Positions 18,497-31,456 are shown, counted from the first letter of the stretch. The stretch is DNA of 64,000 nucleotides from Streptomyces sp. Ag109_O5-10 (GCF_900105755.1 NZ_FNTQ01000001.1:3348001-3412000); one strand, 5' to 3'. Notes: generated by a model from the sequence alone, not told the origin. Made by a program: numbers and translations.

Positions 18497-19705
18497 ATGG
18501 CTTTGAACACGTCCGCTGAAGCTCCCGTCCCCGTCGGCGAGATCTCCCGCCTCATCGGGGGGTGGATCGACCGGCTCGGGGCCGTCTGGGTCGAGGGCCA
18601 GATCACGCAGCTGTCGCGGCGGCCGGGGGCCGGGGTCGTGTTCCTGACGTTGCGGGATCCGTCGTACGACATCTCGATCGGCGTGACCTGTTTCCGGCAG
18701 GTGTTCGACGCCGTGGCCGACGTGGTCGGCGAGGGGGCCAGGGTCGTCGTGCACGCGAAGCCCGAGTGGTACGCGCCGCGCGGGCAGCTCTCCCTGCGGG
18801 CTGTCGAGATACGGCCGGTCGGGGTCGGGGAGCTGCTGGCGCGGCTGGAGATGCTCAAGAAGGCCCTGGCCGCGGAAGGGCTGTTCGCCGCCGGGCGGAA
18901 GAAGCCGTTGCCGTTTCTGCCACAGCTGATCGGGCTGGTGTGCGGGCGGGCGTCGGCCGCCGAGCGGGACGTGCTGGAGAACGCCCGGCACCGGTGGCCC
19001 GCGGTGCGGTTCGAGGTGCGGAACGTGCCGGTGCAGGGCGTGCACGCCGTCCCGCAGGTCGTGCAGGCCGTGAAGGAGCTGGACGCGATGGAGGAGGTGG
19101 ATGTGATCGTCGTCGCGCGCGGGGGCGGCAGCGTGGAGGATCTGCTGCCGTTCTCCGACGAGCAGCTGGTGCGGGCGGTCGCGGAGTGCCGTACTCCGGT
19201 CGTCTCCGCCATCGGGCACGAGCCCGACAACCCGTTGCTCGACTACGTCGCCGACCTTCGCGCCTCCACCCCCACCGACGCCGCGAAGAAGGTCGTCCCC
19301 GACGTGGGGGAAGAGGCGGAGCGGGTGCGGATGCTGCGGGACCGGGGGCGGCGGTGTGTCGACGCGCTGGTGGCGCGGGAGGAGCGGGGACTGGCCAACG
19401 CGCTCGCGCGGCCGGCCATGGAGGATCCGCACCGGATGGTCGACGAGCGGGCCGATCACGTCGCCTCGCTGGTGGACCGTTCGCGGCGCACCGTCGGGCA
19501 TCTGCTCGACCGCGCCGACTCCGAGCTGACGCACACGCACGCGCGCGTGGTGGCCCTCTCCCCGGCCGCCACGCTGAAGCGCGGTTACGCCGTGCTGCAG
19601 AAGGGCGACGGTCATGTGGTGCGGGCCCCGGGGGACGTCGAGCCGGGTGAGGCGTTGCGGGCGCGGGTCGCCGAGGGTGAGTTCACGGTGCGGGTGGACG
19701 GCTAG
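18497..19705 (+). CDS. xseA: Exodeoxyribonuclease VII large subunit
   Basis: 402 residues. An N-terminal OB-fold binds single-stranded DNA ([24 protein letters not shown]), the catalytic core has [32 protein letters not shown] and [20 protein letters not shown], and a coiled-coil C-terminal part is rich in Arg and Glu. Exo VII degrades single-stranded DNA to oligonucleotides. Followed 43 bases later by xseB, the usual pairing. ATG start divergent from ispH. Confidence 0.97.
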   Translation: MALNTSAEAPVPVGEISRLIGGWIDRLGAVWVEGQITQLSRRPGAGVVFLTLRDPSYDISIGVTCFRQVFDAVADVVGEGARVVVHAKPEWYAPRGQLSLRAVEIRPVGVGELLARLEMLKKALAAEGLFAAGRKKPLPFLPQLIGLVCGRASAAERDVLENARHRWPAVRFEVRNVPVQGVHAVPQVVQAVKELDAMEEVDVIVVARGGGSVEDLLPFSDEQLVRAVAECRTPVVSAIGHEPDNPLLDYVADLRASTPTDAAKKVVPDVGEEAERVRMLRDRGRRCVDALVAREERGLANALARPAMEDPHRMVDERADHVASLVDRSRRTVGHLLDRADSELTHTHARVVALSPAATLKRGYAVLQKGDGHVVRAPGDVEPGEALRARVAEGEFTVRVDG

Positions 19706-19748
19706 CCAGTTCGTACATGCCGTACGGGCGGATGAGAGAGGTATGCGC

Positions 19749-19988
19749 ATGAGCAGCAAGGCGGAGGAGACGCTCTCCTACGAGCAGGCGCGGGACGAGC
19801 TGATCGAGACCGTGCGGCGGCTGGAGGCCGGCGGGACGAGCCTTGAGGAGTCGCTGGCGCTCTGGGAGCGGGGCGAGGAGCTGGCCAAGGTGTGCCGGCG
19901 GTGGCTGGAGGGGGCACGGGCCCGGCTGGACGCGGCGCTGGCCGAGGAGGAGGGAGAGGAGGCCGAAGAAGCCGAAGAGGAGGGCTGA
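19749..19988 (+). CDS. xseB: Exodeoxyribonuclease VII small subunit
   Basis: 79 residues. Typical family core [43 protein letters not shown], then an acidic tail of Glu and Ala. The second ATG (19749) was chosen because GAGAGG lies about 7 bases upstream of it; the ATG at 19743 is too close to that site. Several copies bind one large subunit. Confidence 0.95.
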   Translation: MSSKAEETLSYEQARDELIETVRRLEAGGTSLEESLALWERGEELAKVCRRWLEGARARLDAALAEEEGEEAEEAEEEG

Positions 19989-20032
19989 GCGGCACCGCCG
20001 GTGTGAGGCGGATCACCGTGGTCCGGTTTTAG

Positions 20033-20046
20033 TTGAACCTTGAACC
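20033..20046 (+). promoter_or_regulatory. Tandem TTGAACC direct repeat upstream of nitroreductase
   Basis: TTGAACC occurs twice in immediate succession (20033-20039, 20040-20046), about 90 bases before the nitroreductase start. It could be an operator or a -35 region; no regulator gene is adjacent. Confidence 0.35.
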
Positions 20047-20131
20047 TCCAGCAACGTATGGTCGTGCCGTCAGCCTATCCGGACTGCGGTCCGGATTCGT
20101 ACGCGATGCGATCCCCCCAGGAAGTTCAACC

Positions 20132-20725
20132 ATGTCTCTCGTTCTCGACCCCGCCGCTCAGGACCTGCTGTTCCGTGAGGCCCGCACGGCCAACACCTTC
20201 ACCGACGAGCCGGTGACCGACGAGCAGGTCCAGGCGATCTACGACCTGGTCAAGTACGGCCCGACCTCCATGAACCAGTCGCCGCTGCGCGTCACGCTGG
20301 TCCGCTCCCCCGAGGCCCGCGAGCGCCTGGTGAAGCACCTGGCCGAGGGCAACCAGCAGAAGACCGCGGCCGCCCCGCTGGTCGCGATCCTCTCCGCGGA
20401 CAACGAGTTCCACGAGGAGCTTCCGCACCTCTTCCCGCACTTCGAGGGTGCCAAGGCGATGTTCGAGGGCGCCGGCCGCGAGGCCCGCGAGCAGAACGCC
20501 GCCCTGAACGCCGCCCTCCAGGCCGCCTACTTCATCATCGGCGTGCGCGCCGCCGGTCTCGCCGCCGGTCCGATGACGGGTGTCGACTTCGCGGGCGTCC
20601 AGAAGGAGTTCCTGGACGACGACCACACCCCGTTCGTGGTCGTCAACATCGGCAAGCCGGGCCCGGACGCCTGGTTCCCGCGCGGTCCGCGCCTGGCGTA
20701 CGACGACGTCGTCACGACCGTCTGA
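20132..20725 (+). CDS. Malonic semialdehyde reductase / nitroreductase family protein (RutE-like)
   Basis: 197 residues. The FMN-dependent nitroreductase fold of the RutE/HadB subgroup is indicated by [29 protein letters not shown] and [13 protein letters not shown] end ([13 protein letters not shown]). RutE reduces malonic semialdehyde to 3-hydroxypropionate in pyrimidine breakdown; no rut genes are nearby, so the substrate is uncertain. GGAAG precedes the ATG. Confidence 0.88.
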   Translation: MSLVLDPAAQDLLFREARTANTFTDEPVTDEQVQAIYDLVKYGPTSMNQSPLRVTLVRSPEARERLVKHLAEGNQQKTAAAPLVAILSADNEFHEELPHLFPHFEGAKAMFEGAGREAREQNAALNAALQAAYFIIGVRAAGLAAGPMTGVDFAGVQKEFLDDDHTPFVVVNIGKPGPDAWFPRGPRLAYDDVVTTV

Positions 20726-20747
20726 ACCACCCCCGCGCAGACGCGGC

Positions 20748-20779
20748 AGAGGCCCCCGGCAACGGCGCCGGGGGCCTCT
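20748..20779. terminator. Bidirectional hairpin between nitroreductase and DUF4245
   Basis: AGAGGCCCCCGGC (20748-20760) and GCCGGGGGCCTCT (20767-20779) form a perfect 13-bp stem with a 6-nt loop between two convergent genes. Confidence 0.85.
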
Positions 20780-20801
20780 CGCGTGCGCGTCGCGACGTCC
20801 G

Positions 20802-21326
20802 TCAGGACAGCTTGAGGGCCGCCGCCATCTTCGTCAGCTCGGTGAACGAGGCGGTTCCGGCCACGACCGTGGTGGAACCGGTGGTGCCGTCCAGCACCAG
20901 CGCGTCATAGCGGCCGCCGGTGTAGTGCGTCCAGCTGCGGTCGCCGATCTTCTCGGTCGTCTTCGTGGCCGACGCGCCCTGGCTGGCGTCGTCGATGAAG
21001 TCCGCGCGCTTCTGAGTCGACTGCTCGATCTGGACGTACTGACCGTCGGGGGTCTGGTAGCCGAGATGCCAGCGGTCCCCCGCCTCACCCTGGAAGCGGA
21101 CCGAGGTGGCCTTCCAGGTGCTGGGCAGGCCCTGGGGCGCGGCCACCGGGTAGCTCGCCGCGCGCCGTGCCGTCAGCAGTTCGACCCGGTAGTCGACCCG
21201 CTGGATGTCGGGAGCGTGATCGTCGTGCGGGACGAGCAGGTAGATGAAGCCCGCCGCGAGGCCGATCAGGGCCAGGGAGAGAATCATGTCCCGGACCGTC
21301 TTCTGCTTGCCGTTCGTGCCTGCCAC
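20802..21326 (-). CDS. DUF4245 membrane-anchored protein
   Basis: 174 residues with a GTG start. A short basic N-terminus is followed by one membrane segment ([19 protein letters not shown]), then an extracytoplasmic domain with [18 protein letters not shown] and a WTHYTG-type block. DUF4245 is an actinobacterial family regularly found next to glpX; function unknown. Divergent from glpX with a 126-base gap. Confidence 0.9.
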   Translation of the reverse strand: MAGTNGKQKTVRDMILSLALIGLAAGFIYLLVPHDDHAPDIQRVDYRVELLTARRAASYPVAAPQGLPSTWKATSVRFQGEAGDRWHLGYQTPDGQYVQIEQSTQKRADFIDDASQGASATKTTEKIGDRSWTHYTGGRYDALVLDGTTGSTTVVAGTASFTELTKMAAALKLS

Positions 21327-21452
21327 GTCCCCTATCGTCGCAGGTGCCCCCTGCGCTCATCCGTGGGGTCCCCTGCTCATTTTGTCGGCCTGGCGATAGA
21401 GTCGACGGGAAACCCTCATCCGGCCGTCGTCGTATCAGAAAGGTGCGCTCCG

Positions 21453-22490
21453 ATGACCGAGAATCATCATCATCTGCCGTCCGAGCTCGATGTTCCCTCC
21501 GAGGCCCCCGACCGCAACCTCGCCCTGGAGCTGGTCCGGGTGACCGAGGCCGCGGCGATGGCCGCGGGACGCTGGGTCGGCCGCGGCGACAAGAACGGCG
21601 CCGACGGCGCCGCGGTGCGCGCGATGCGGACCCTCGTCTCCACCGTGTCGATGAACGGCGTGGTCGTCATCGGCGAGGGCGAGAAGGACGAGGCCCCGAT
21701 GCTCTTCAACGGGGAGCGCATCGGTGACGGCACCGGACCCGAGGTCGACATCGCCGTCGACCCGATCGACGGGACCACGCTGACCGCCAAGGGCATGCCC
21801 AACGCGATCGCCGTACTGGCCGCGGCCGAGCGCGGGGCCATGTTCGACCCGTCGGCCGTCTTCTACATGGACAAGCTGGTCACGGGCCCGGAGGCGGCGG
21901 ACTTCGTCGACATCGACGCGCCCGTCTCCGTCAACATCCGGCGGGTCGCCAAGGCGAAGCGGGCCACCCCGGAGGACGTGACCGTCGTCATCCTCGACCG
22001 GCCCCGGCACGAAGGGATCATCAAGGAGATCCGGGAGGCCGGCGCGCGCATCAAGCTGATCTCCGACGGCGACGTCGCCGGGTCGATCTACGCGCTGCGC
22101 GAGGGCACGGGCGTCGACATGCTGCTCGGGATCGGCGGCACGCCCGAGGGCATCATCTCGGCGTGCGCGGTGAAGTGCCTGGGCGGGACCATCCAGGGCA
22201 AGCTGTGGCCCAAGGACGACGAGGAGCGGCAGCGGGCGATCGACGCCGGGCACGACCTGGACCGGGTGCTGACCACCGAGGACCTGGTGACCGGGGAGAA
22301 CGTCTTCTTCGTCGCGACGGGCATCACCGACGGCGAGCTGCTGCGGGGGGTGCGGTACCGGTCGGAGACCGCGCTGACCGAGTCGATCGTGATGCGGTCG
22401 AAGTCGGGGACGGTGCGGCGGATCGACTCCGAGCACCGGCTGCGCAAGCTGCGGGCCTACAGCACGGTGGATTTCGACAGGCCGAAGTGA
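21453..22490 (+). CDS. glpX: Class II fructose-1,6-bisphosphatase
   Basis: 345 residues. The metal and phosphatase motifs are [21 protein letters not shown] and [22 protein letters not shown]. It hydrolyses fructose-1,6-bisphosphate in gluconeogenesis; actinobacteria usually rely on this class. AAAGG lies 9 bases before the ATG. The first ~10 residues are His-rich (ENHHHLP). A strong terminator follows. Confidence 0.97.
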   Translation: MTENHHHLPSELDVPSEAPDRNLALELVRVTEAAAMAAGRWVGRGDKNGADGAAVRAMRTLVSTVSMNGVVVIGEGEKDEAPMLFNGERIGDGTGPEVDIAVDPIDGTTLTAKGMPNAIAVLAAAERGAMFDPSAVFYMDKLVTGPEAADFVDIDAPVSVNIRRVAKAKRATPEDVTVVILDRPRHEGIIKEIREAGARIKLISDGDVAGSIYALREGTGVDMLLGIGGTPEGIISACAVKCLGGTIQGKLWPKDDEERQRAIDAGHDLDRVLTTEDLVTGENVFFVATGITDGELLRGVRYRSETALTESIVMRSKSGTVRRIDSEHRLRKLRAYSTVDFDRPK

Positions 22491-22543
22491 CGCCGGCCAG
22501 AAGGGGGCTGCCGACCGTGTGTGGCCGCGGGTGCGCCGTGGCC

Positions 22544-22578
22544 GGTCGCGCAGTTCCCCGCGCCCCTTCGGGGCGCTG
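22544..22578. repeat. Dispersed Streptomyces repeat, short copy
   Basis: GGTCGCGCAGTTCCCCGCGC followed by CCCTTCGGGGCGC. Related copies occur at 31379-31456 and inside the coding region at 61771-61917. Confidence 0.6.
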
Positions 22579-22614
22579 ACTTTCGGGGCGCTGAAAGGTG
22601 CCCCAGCCGGTTCG

Positions 22615-22647
22615 AAAGGCGCCCTCGGTGCGGAGAGGGCGCCTTTT
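22615..22647. terminator. Rho-independent terminator after glpX, also serving wblI
   Basis: AAAGGCGCCCTC (22615-22626) and GAGGGCGCCTTT (22635-22646) form a perfect 12-bp stem with an 8-nt loop and a T run. It lies between convergent glpX and the WhiB-like gene. Confidence 0.88.
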
Positions 22648-22649
22648 CG

Positions 22650-23033
22650 TCAGCCGGCCTGGGCTATGCGGTTCGCCGCTGCCGCTCGCGCCGCCTTCTT
22701 CAATTCCATCTCGCGACGCCTGCGGCGGGCCAGGACCACGCGGCGCTCCGCCGCGGTGAGGCCGCCCCAGACGCCGTAGGGCTCGGGCTGGACCAGCGCG
22801 TGTTCGCGGCACTCGACCATCACAGGGCAGCGGGCACAGACCCGCTTGGCCGCCTCCTCGCGGGACAGCCGGGCGGCGGTGGGCTCCTTGGAGGGTGCGA
22901 AGAACAGGCCGGCCTCGTCGCGCTGGCACACCGCCTCGGTGTGCCAGGGTGCGTCTTGGTCCCTGTCCCGCACTGGCACCCGCTGGGCCGGAACGGCAGC
23001 TACCTGCAGGGACGAATGCGGCGGTTGCAGCAC
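22650..23033 (-). CDS. wblI: WhiB-family iron-sulfur transcription regulator
   Basis: 127 residues from a GTG with AGGAG 8 bases upstream. Four cysteines (in EAVCQRDE, RVCARCPV, VECREHAL) bind a [4Fe-4S] cluster. The GVWGG turn (PYGVWGGLTAAER) is followed by a basic C-terminal tail (RRRRREMELKK) for DNA contact. WhiB-like proteins usually act by binding the principal sigma factor. The symbol is based on the glpX neighbourhood of S. coelicolor SCO5046, from memory; the family assignment is firm. Confidence 0.93.
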   Translation of the reverse strand: MLQPPHSSLQVAAVPAQRVPVRDRDQDAPWHTEAVCQRDEAGLFFAPSKEPTAARLSREEAAKRVCARCPVMVECREHALVQPEPYGVWGGLTAAERRVVLARRRRREMELKKAARAAAANRIAQAG

Positions 23034-23186
23034 GGGTCTACTCCTGACGACGGCTTCGCGAGCGAGAGACGATGCAGCAAGGCCTACCCGCTGTGCGCGG
23101 GCCTATGCACAGCGTTCTCAACAGCCGTAGCCCGTAGGCTCGTTCACAACCCCTGGGGCCGCTGGGCAAGGAGTGATTCGCGACCG

Positions 23187-23888
23187 TCAACGGTCCAGGT
23201 GTTTGCGCAACTTCCGGTCGACCTTGTCCTGAACCCGGTCCAGGATGTCCGCGATGAGCTTTCCGCGCTTCGGCCGTGCCTCCACGTTGCCGAGGACCGC
23301 CCAGCCGTCGACGTAGACGACCGGCGCGTCGGAGTCGACCGAATCCAGCGTGTCCGCCTCGAAGTTGCCGAGCACACCGCCCCCGGTGCCGCGCAGCGAC
23401 ACGTTCTCCGGGACGCGGATCTGGATGTCGCCGAAGACCGAGATCGCCTTGATGACGACCTGCTGGTACTCGAAGATGGCCTCGGTGAGGTCCAGCTCGA
23501 CGGAGCCGAAGACCGCATAGGCGTGCAGCCGGCGGCCGGCCCGCCAGCGGCCGCGGCGGCGGGCGCTGCTGAAGACGGCGACCACGTTGCTGTCCGCCTC
23601 GACGGGGATCGCGCCGGGCGTCGGCCGCGGCGGCACCGGCGTGTAGGCCGGGCCGGCCGGGCGGGCGTGCGCCGCGGGCAGGTCCCGTATGAAGACCTCC
23701 AGCTCGCCCACCGTCTTGGCGTTCAGCACCCCCTCCACGCGCTCGGCGTGCTCGTCGGCGGTCAGGCGCCCCTCGGCGAGGGCCTCCCGCAGGATGTCGG
23801 CGATACGGTCGCGGTCCGCGTCGGAGGCGCGCAGCTCGGCCACCGGCGCCCCGGCCCGCTCCTGAGGGGTCTGCTTCTGAAGGTCCAC
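23187..23888 (-). CDS. DUF1707 / DUF2154-type (LiaF-like) protein
   Basis: 233 residues from a GTG. The N-terminal DUF1707 reads [24 protein letters not shown] and ADEHAERV. The C-terminal half is the beta-helical repeat seen in LiaF-like proteins ([45 protein letters not shown]). No membrane segment is seen, so it is probably soluble or peripheral. Role unknown; LiaF relatives modulate envelope-stress signalling. Confidence 0.87.
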   Translation of the reverse strand: MDLQKQTPQERAGAPVAELRASDADRDRIADILREALAEGRLTADEHAERVEGVLNAKTVGELEVFIRDLPAAHARPAGPAYTPVPPRPTPGAIPVEADSNVVAVFSSARRRGRWRAGRRLHAYAVFGSVELDLTEAIFEYQQVVIKAISVFGDIQIRVPENVSLRGTGGGVLGNFEADTLDSVDSDAPVVYVDGWAVLGNVEARPKRGKLIADILDRVQDKVDRKLRKHLDR

Positions 23889-24069
23889 GGCAGCAGCGTA
23901 CCGAAACGCGATAGATCGCGACTACCCCTCGTCCCGGCCTGTGGAAAACCCGTACCGCCCGCGAACTGAGCCTTACCTCACAGGTTCCGTGTCAGCGGCA
24001 GGTTCTACGCTGGACAGCGCCCGCCAGCGTCGGCGGGCGGCCGTCCGTCAGAGTGAGGAATGGGCTGAG

Positions 24070-25740
<1,671 letters not shown>

Positions 25741-25832
25741 TGCGCCCGGGGCGGCGGGGGAGGATGTCGCCCCCGCCGCCCCTACCCGTCCCGTCCTTCC
25801 AGGGGGTGGGCCCCCTGCGGCCGCCCGTTTCG

Positions 25833-25897
25833 GGGGCTGCCGCCCCCGGACCCCCGCATCGGCCTCCGGCCTCGTCCTCAAACGCCGGACGGGCTGG
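25833..25897. repeat. Dispersed CGCCGGACGGGCTG-type repeat
   Basis: GGGGCTGCCGCCCCCGGACC ... CTCGTCCTCAAACGCCGGAC GGGCTG. A second copy with the same block order lies at 41201-41264, inside the end of a coding gene. Confidence 0.55.
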
Positions 25898-25926
25898 AAG
25901 GTGGGGGCGGGTCGGCGACCGCCACC

Positions 25927-26190
25927 GACGCCGGACACGCTGAAGGTGGTGCCACCGGCCTTCGCCACCCACGCCAGACAGGCTGAAGGTGGTGCCACCG
26001 GCCTTCGCCACCCACGCCGGACAGGCCGGAGGTGGCGCCCACCGGCCTTCACCCACCGACGTCGAACGGGCTGAAGGGGGTGTCACCCACCGACGCCGGA
26101 CAGGCCGGAGGTGGTACCCACCGGCCTTCACCCACCGGCGCCGGACGGGCTGAAGGGGGTGTCACCGGCGCCGGACGGGCTGACTGGCGG
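25927..26190. repeat. Degenerate tandem array between the two fumarase regions
   Basis: Seven units, each starting with a variant of GCCGGACGGGCTGAAGG, begin around 25931, 25974, 26017, 26062, 26096, 26141 and 26171. Periods are 43, 43, 45, 34, 45 and 30 bases. Units contain GGTGGTGCCACC, which can fold back, so the array is a series of small hairpins. It seems to be an expansion of the dispersed element just upstream. No gene in 25741-26196. Confidence 0.8.
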
Positions 26191-26196
26191 ACGCCG

Positions 26197-26571
26197 TCAG
26201 TCGGGGATGCAGCCGAACCAGTTCACCGTGTCGCGGTCCTTGGTGTAGCCCATGCACCGGACGGTTTCGTCGTGCAGTTTCTCGGTGTGGTCGACCGGGC
26301 CGTTCGCGTAGTCCGTCGTGTGGTGGGGCTGCGCCAGGGTGTCGATCGCGACGCGGTACCAGGGACGTTTGCTGGACGGCAGGGTGCAGCCGTGACTCGT
26401 CATGTTGCGGCTGGGGTCGCCGCTCCAGACGGGTCGTTCGGCACGGTCGCAGTGGGCCCGGTGGGCACCACCGTCGGCGGCGGCGGTGCCGGCTCCCGCG
26501 CCCAGCAGGGTCGCCGTGCCTATGGACACCGCCGCCAGGGCGCCGAGCAGACCCTTGGGAGTGAAGTTCAT
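26197..26571 (-). CDS. Small secreted protein with four cysteines
   Basis: 124 residues. The ATG at 26571 is preceded by AGGAGGG. The signal peptide (LLGALAAVSIGTATLLGAG, cleavage after GTAAA) leaves about 90 residues with four cysteines (AHCDR, HGCTL, VRCMG, FGCIPD), suggesting two disulfide bonds. No known domain was recognised. The frame is open further upstream but without a signal peptide. Confidence 0.75.
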   Translation of the reverse strand: MNFTPKGLLGALAAVSIGTATLLGAGAGTAAADGGAHRAHCDRAERPVWSGDPSRNMTSHGCTLPSSKRPWYRVAIDTLAQPHHTTDYANGPVDHTEKLHDETVRCMGYTKDRDTVNWFGCIPD

Positions 26572-26755
26572 GAGTGGCCCTCCTGGTAGCCGTGATGACG
26601 GCAGGGAATCGCCTTGCCGCCTTGGGTGATCGTCACATTTGTCCGAGATGTCCCGCCTGGTGAGCGGAGGGGCAGTACCCCTTCCCGGTGACGTCGGTGG
26701 TGCCAATGCAGCAGGCACCCGGAACAACCACCGCCGCCCGATCGCTGACAAGGGC

Positions 26756-28141
<1,386 letters not shown>

Positions 28142-28225
28142 CCGGGTGCGAACGTTTCGCGCCGCCCGGCCAGAACCGTGACGTCCGCCGCAGCGTCGTA
28201 TGCCTACGGCACCTAATATCTGTGC

Positions 28226-28939
28226 ATGGCAGACGGTGGAGCGGTGAGACGCGTGATGCGCGGGGAAACGGGCGGTGCGACCGGCGACGGGACCGGTTTC
28301 TGGACTCCTGGGAGCCAGATCCTGTGGCGGTACCGGGAGAACGCCGGGCACGGCTTCCACATCGCGCGCCCCGTCACCGTCGTCCGGGACGACGCGGAGC
28401 TGCTCGCCGTCTGGCTGGCCCCCGGCACCGAGTGCGTCAGGCCCGTGCTCGCCGACGGCTCGTCGGTCGGTGCGGAACCGCTGGAGTCCCGCTACACCAA
28501 ACCGCGGTCCGTCACGCGCGGCCACTGGCGCGGCACCGGCGTGCTGAAGCTGGCCCGGCCCGGTCAGCCCTGGTCGGTGTGGCTGTTCTGGGAGCCGGGC
28601 TGGCAGTTCAAGAACTGGTACGTCAACCTGGAGCAGCCGCTGGCCCGCTGGGCCGGCGGAGTGGACTCGGAGGACCATTTTCTGGACATCTCCGTGCACC
28701 CCGACCGCAGTTGGCGGTGGCTCGACGAGGACGAGTTCGCGCAGGCGCAGCGGGACGGGCTGATGGACGCGGAGACGGCCGCGGCGGTGCGGACGGCGGG
28801 CCTGGCCGCGGTGGCCGCCGTCGAGGCCTGGGAGGCGCCCTTCTCGGCCGGCTGGCAGCACTGGCGCCCGGACCCGACCTGGGCGGTACCGTCACTGCCG
28901 AAGGACTGGGACCGTACGCCCGCGCACGTGTCCTCATGA
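28226..28939 (+). CDS. DUF402 domain protein
   Basis: 237 residues. Core motifs WLFWEPGWQFKNWYVNLEQP and FLDISVHPDRSWRWLDEDEF are diagnostic of DUF402, a fold shared with nucleoside tri/diphosphate phosphatases such as YgaC/Ntdp. Conserved acidic residues (DIxVxPD, LDEDEF) probably bind Mg2+. Start could also be the ATG at 28255. Confidence 0.88.
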   Translation: MADGGAVRRVMRGETGGATGDGTGFWTPGSQILWRYRENAGHGFHIARPVTVVRDDAELLAVWLAPGTECVRPVLADGSSVGAEPLESRYTKPRSVTRGHWRGTGVLKLARPGQPWSVWLFWEPGWQFKNWYVNLEQPLARWAGGVDSEDHFLDISVHPDRSWRWLDEDEFAQAQRDGLMDAETAAAVRTAGLAAVAAVEAWEAPFSAGWQHWRPDPTWAVPSLPKDWDRTPAHVSS

Positions 28940-29055
28940 GACCCTTGATGCGCCCCCGGCCCACAACCGTAGGATCGTCCTCCGCAAGGAAGCGTGAGCA
29001 CAACTCCCGGATCATGCGCCGGGCTTGACCGAACGTCACCGAGGGGCGGCAGGAC

Positions 29056-29247
29056 GTGAGCGAGGGGTACGAGGGCAACACCGGCGAGCGGCCCGCGGGC
29101 CGCAGACCGTTCGCCGGTGGCACAGGAACAGCCTCCAGCCACGCCGAAATTCCGTTCCTGGGACACGTAATCCGGGTATCGGCACTTCGGCGGGACCACC
29201 TGCGCGCCCGGCGCGCAGCCCCGGACGGACGGATTCGACACGCGTGA
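29056..29247 (+). CDS. Possible 63-residue coupled leader peptide upstream of the SpoIIE phosphatase
   Basis: GTG start with GGCAGGAC just upstream. The reading frame ends with a TGA that overlaps the next gene's GTG (GTGA at 29244-29247). The peptide is basic, without a recognised domain (SEGYEGNTGERPAGRRPFAG ... GRIRHA). The overlap and the otherwise weak ribosome site of the phosphatase gene suggest translational coupling. It may equally be chance. Confidence 0.35.
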   Translation: MSEGYEGNTGERPAGRRPFAGGTGTASSHAEIPFLGHVIRVSALRRDHLRARRAAPDGRIRHA

Positions 29248-31337
29248 CGGAGCACCCCACCTCCTACGAGCGCCCACAGCCGGGCGCCGACCCCGCGGAG
29301 GCCCGCGGGGCGCTCCTGCGTACCCCGCAGCCGCAGCTGCAGGCGCCGGGACAACCCCAGCCCTGTCCGCGCGGCGGCACCGCCTTACCGGCACAGGCCC
29401 GCACGGGCGAGACGCCCTCCGGCCCCGGTACCAGCACGTCCGAGGAGCACTCCGTCAACGGCCCCGAGCACGCCCAGCCCACCAGCGCTGAGCCCGATCC
29501 GCACCGGCCGCGCCCCGTCCCCGAGGGCATTCCGCCGCAGCCCGGCGCCGAGCCGGAGCGGGTGGCGAGCGCGCAGGAGCGGCGTACCGGACGCGGGCTG
29601 CCGCCGGGCCGGCCGATGCCGATGCGGCGGGACGGCGACCGGCTGCGCTTCGTGGGCGCCGCGACCCGGCGGATCGCCCGGGGCATCGACCTGGACGAGA
29701 TCGTGATGGGGCTGTGCCGGGCGACCGTGCCGACCTTCTCGGACGCGATCCTGGTCTATCTGCGCGACCCGCTGCCGGTCGGCGACGAGCGTCCCGTCGG
29801 CCCGGTGGTGCTGCGGCTGCGCCGCACCGACCGGATCCCTGAGGAGCGGGACAGCGACGGCGGCTTCCTGCCGGTACCGGTCCCGGAGCCGGATCCGGCC
29901 GACCTCGGCCTGGCCGCGCTCACCGCGGAGCTGTGCGAGGTGCGGCCGGGCGGCGCGCTGAACGAGGTGCTGCGGGGCGTACGGCCGGTTTTCGCCGACT
30001 CCCCCGCGGCGCGCGCGGCGCTGCCCGAGCTCCTCGGTGAGGGCAGCGAGTCGCTCGTCCCCGGCGCCCAGCACGCGATCCTCGCCCCGCTGCGCGGCCG
30101 GCGCCGGGTGATCGGCGCGGCCCTCTTCCTGCGCCGCCCGGAGCGGCCGGCGTTCGAGGCCGACGACCTGCTGGTCGCCGCCCAGCTGGCCACGCACAGC
30201 GCGCTCGGCATCGACAAGGCGGTGCTGTACGGCCGGGAGGCCTACATCGCCGACGAGCTGCAGCGGACCATGCTGCCGGAGAACCTGCCGAGCGCGACGG
30301 GTGTGCGGCTGGCGTCCCGCTATCTGCCGGCCGCCGAGACGGCCCGGGTGGGCGGCGACTGGTACGACGCGATCCCGCTGCCCGGGAGCCGGGTGGCGCT
30401 GGTCGTCGGTGACGTCATGGGCCACTCGATGACGTCGGCGGCCATCATGGGCCAGCTGCGGACGACCGCGCAGACGCTGGCGGGCCTCGATCTGCCGCCG
30501 CAGGAGGTCCTGCACCACCTGGACGAGCAGGCCCAGCGGCTCGGCTCCGACCGGATGGCGACCTGCCTGTACGCCGTGTACGACCCGGTGTCGCACCGCA
30601 TCACCATCGCCAACGCCGGCCATCCGCCGCCGGTGCTGCTGCACCTGGGCGGCCACGCCGAGGTGCTGCGGGTGCCGGCCGGGGCGCCGATCGGCGTCGG
30701 CGGGGTCGACTTCGAGGCGGTGGAGCTGGACGCGCCGGCCGGGGCGACGCTGCTGCTGTACACCGACGGTCTCGTGGAGTCCCGGCTGCGGGACGTGTGG
30801 ACCGGCATAGAGCAGCTGCGGGAGAAGCTCGCCGCGACGGCGCAGCTGACGGGGCCGGACCATCCGCCGCCGCTCGAAGCGCTGTGCGACGAGGTGCTCG
30901 ACATGCTCGGGCCGGGTGACCGCGACGACGACATCGCGCTGCTCGCGGCCCGGTTCGACGGGATCGCGCCGAGCGACGTGGCGTACTGGTTCCTGGAGCC
31001 GGAGGACGCGGCGCCGGGGCGGGCCCGGCGGCTCGCGCGGCGGGCGCTGGCCCGCTGGGGGCTCGAGGAACTGACCGACTCCGTGGAGCTGCTGGTCAGC
31101 GAGGTCGTGACGAACGCGGTGCGGTACGCGTCGCGGCCGGTGACGTTGCGGTTGCTGCGGACCGATGTGCTGCGCTGCGAGGTCGGGGACGACGTGCCCC
31201 AGCTGCCGCGGCTGCGGCAGGCCCGCGCGACGGACGAGGGCGGCCGGGGGCTGTACCTGGTGAACCGGCTGGCACGGCGGTGGGGGGCGACGCGGCTGAG
31301 TACCGGCAAGGTGGTGTGGTTCGAGCTGAACAGGTAG
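29244..31337 (+). CDS. GAF-SpoIIE phosphatase with C-terminal HATPase domain
   Basis: 697 residues from the GTG. A low-complexity Pro-rich N-terminus (~1-130) is followed by a GAF sensor (~140-335), a PP2C/SpoIIE Ser/Thr phosphatase (~345-575; VGGDWYDAIPL, GDVMGHSMTSA, GDRDDDIALLA) and an anti-sigma-type HATPase (~585-690; SEVVTNAVRYA, DEGGRGLYLVNRLA). Such proteins control sigma factors by both phosphorylating and dephosphorylating anti-sigma antagonists. No STAS partner is beside it. Confidence 0.92.
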   Translation: MTEHPTSYERPQPGADPAEARGALLRTPQPQLQAPGQPQPCPRGGTALPAQARTGETPSGPGTSTSEEHSVNGPEHAQPTSAEPDPHRPRPVPEGIPPQPGAEPERVASAQERRTGRGLPPGRPMPMRRDGDRLRFVGAATRRIARGIDLDEIVMGLCRATVPTFSDAILVYLRDPLPVGDERPVGPVVLRLRRTDRIPEERDSDGGFLPVPVPEPDPADLGLAALTAELCEVRPGGALNEVLRGVRPVFADSPAARAALPELLGEGSESLVPGAQHAILAPLRGRRRVIGAALFLRRPERPAFEADDLLVAAQLATHSALGIDKAVLYGREAYIADELQRTMLPENLPSATGVRLASRYLPAAETARVGGDWYDAIPLPGSRVALVVGDVMGHSMTSAAIMGQLRTTAQTLAGLDLPPQEVLHHLDEQAQRLGSDRMATCLYAVYDPVSHRITIANAGHPPPVLLHLGGHAEVLRVPAGAPIGVGGVDFEAVELDAPAGATLLLYTDGLVESRLRDVWTGIEQLREKLAATAQLTGPDHPPPLEALCDEVLDMLGPGDRDDDIALLAARFDGIAPSDVAYWFLEPEDAAPGRARRLARRALARWGLEELTDSVELLVSEVVTNAVRYASRPVTLRLLRTDVLRCEVGDDVPQLPRLRQARATDEGGRGLYLVNRLARRWGATRLSTGKVVWFELNR

Positions 31338-31378
31338 CGCGGTAGGGGCTGCTCGGGGTCGCCCGGGAGCTGCGGGCC

Positions 31379-31456
31379 GGTCGCGCGGTTCCCCGCGCCT
31401 CTCCAGGGCGCTACGGCCGGCGCCCTGAAGGGCCGGTGGGAACTGCGCGAGCGACC
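31379..31456. repeat. Dispersed inverted repeat downstream of the SpoIIE gene
   Basis: GGTCGCGCGGTTCCC at the left edge pairs with GGGAACTGCGCGAGCGACC at the right; an inner arm (GGCGCCCT) follows. This is a copy of the Streptomyces palindromic element also seen at 61771-61917. It may end transcription of the phosphatase gene. Confidence 0.6.

Noticed and set aside
25927..26190. CRISPR-like array
   Set aside because: Units vary in length and sequence with no unique spacers, and no cas genes are present.
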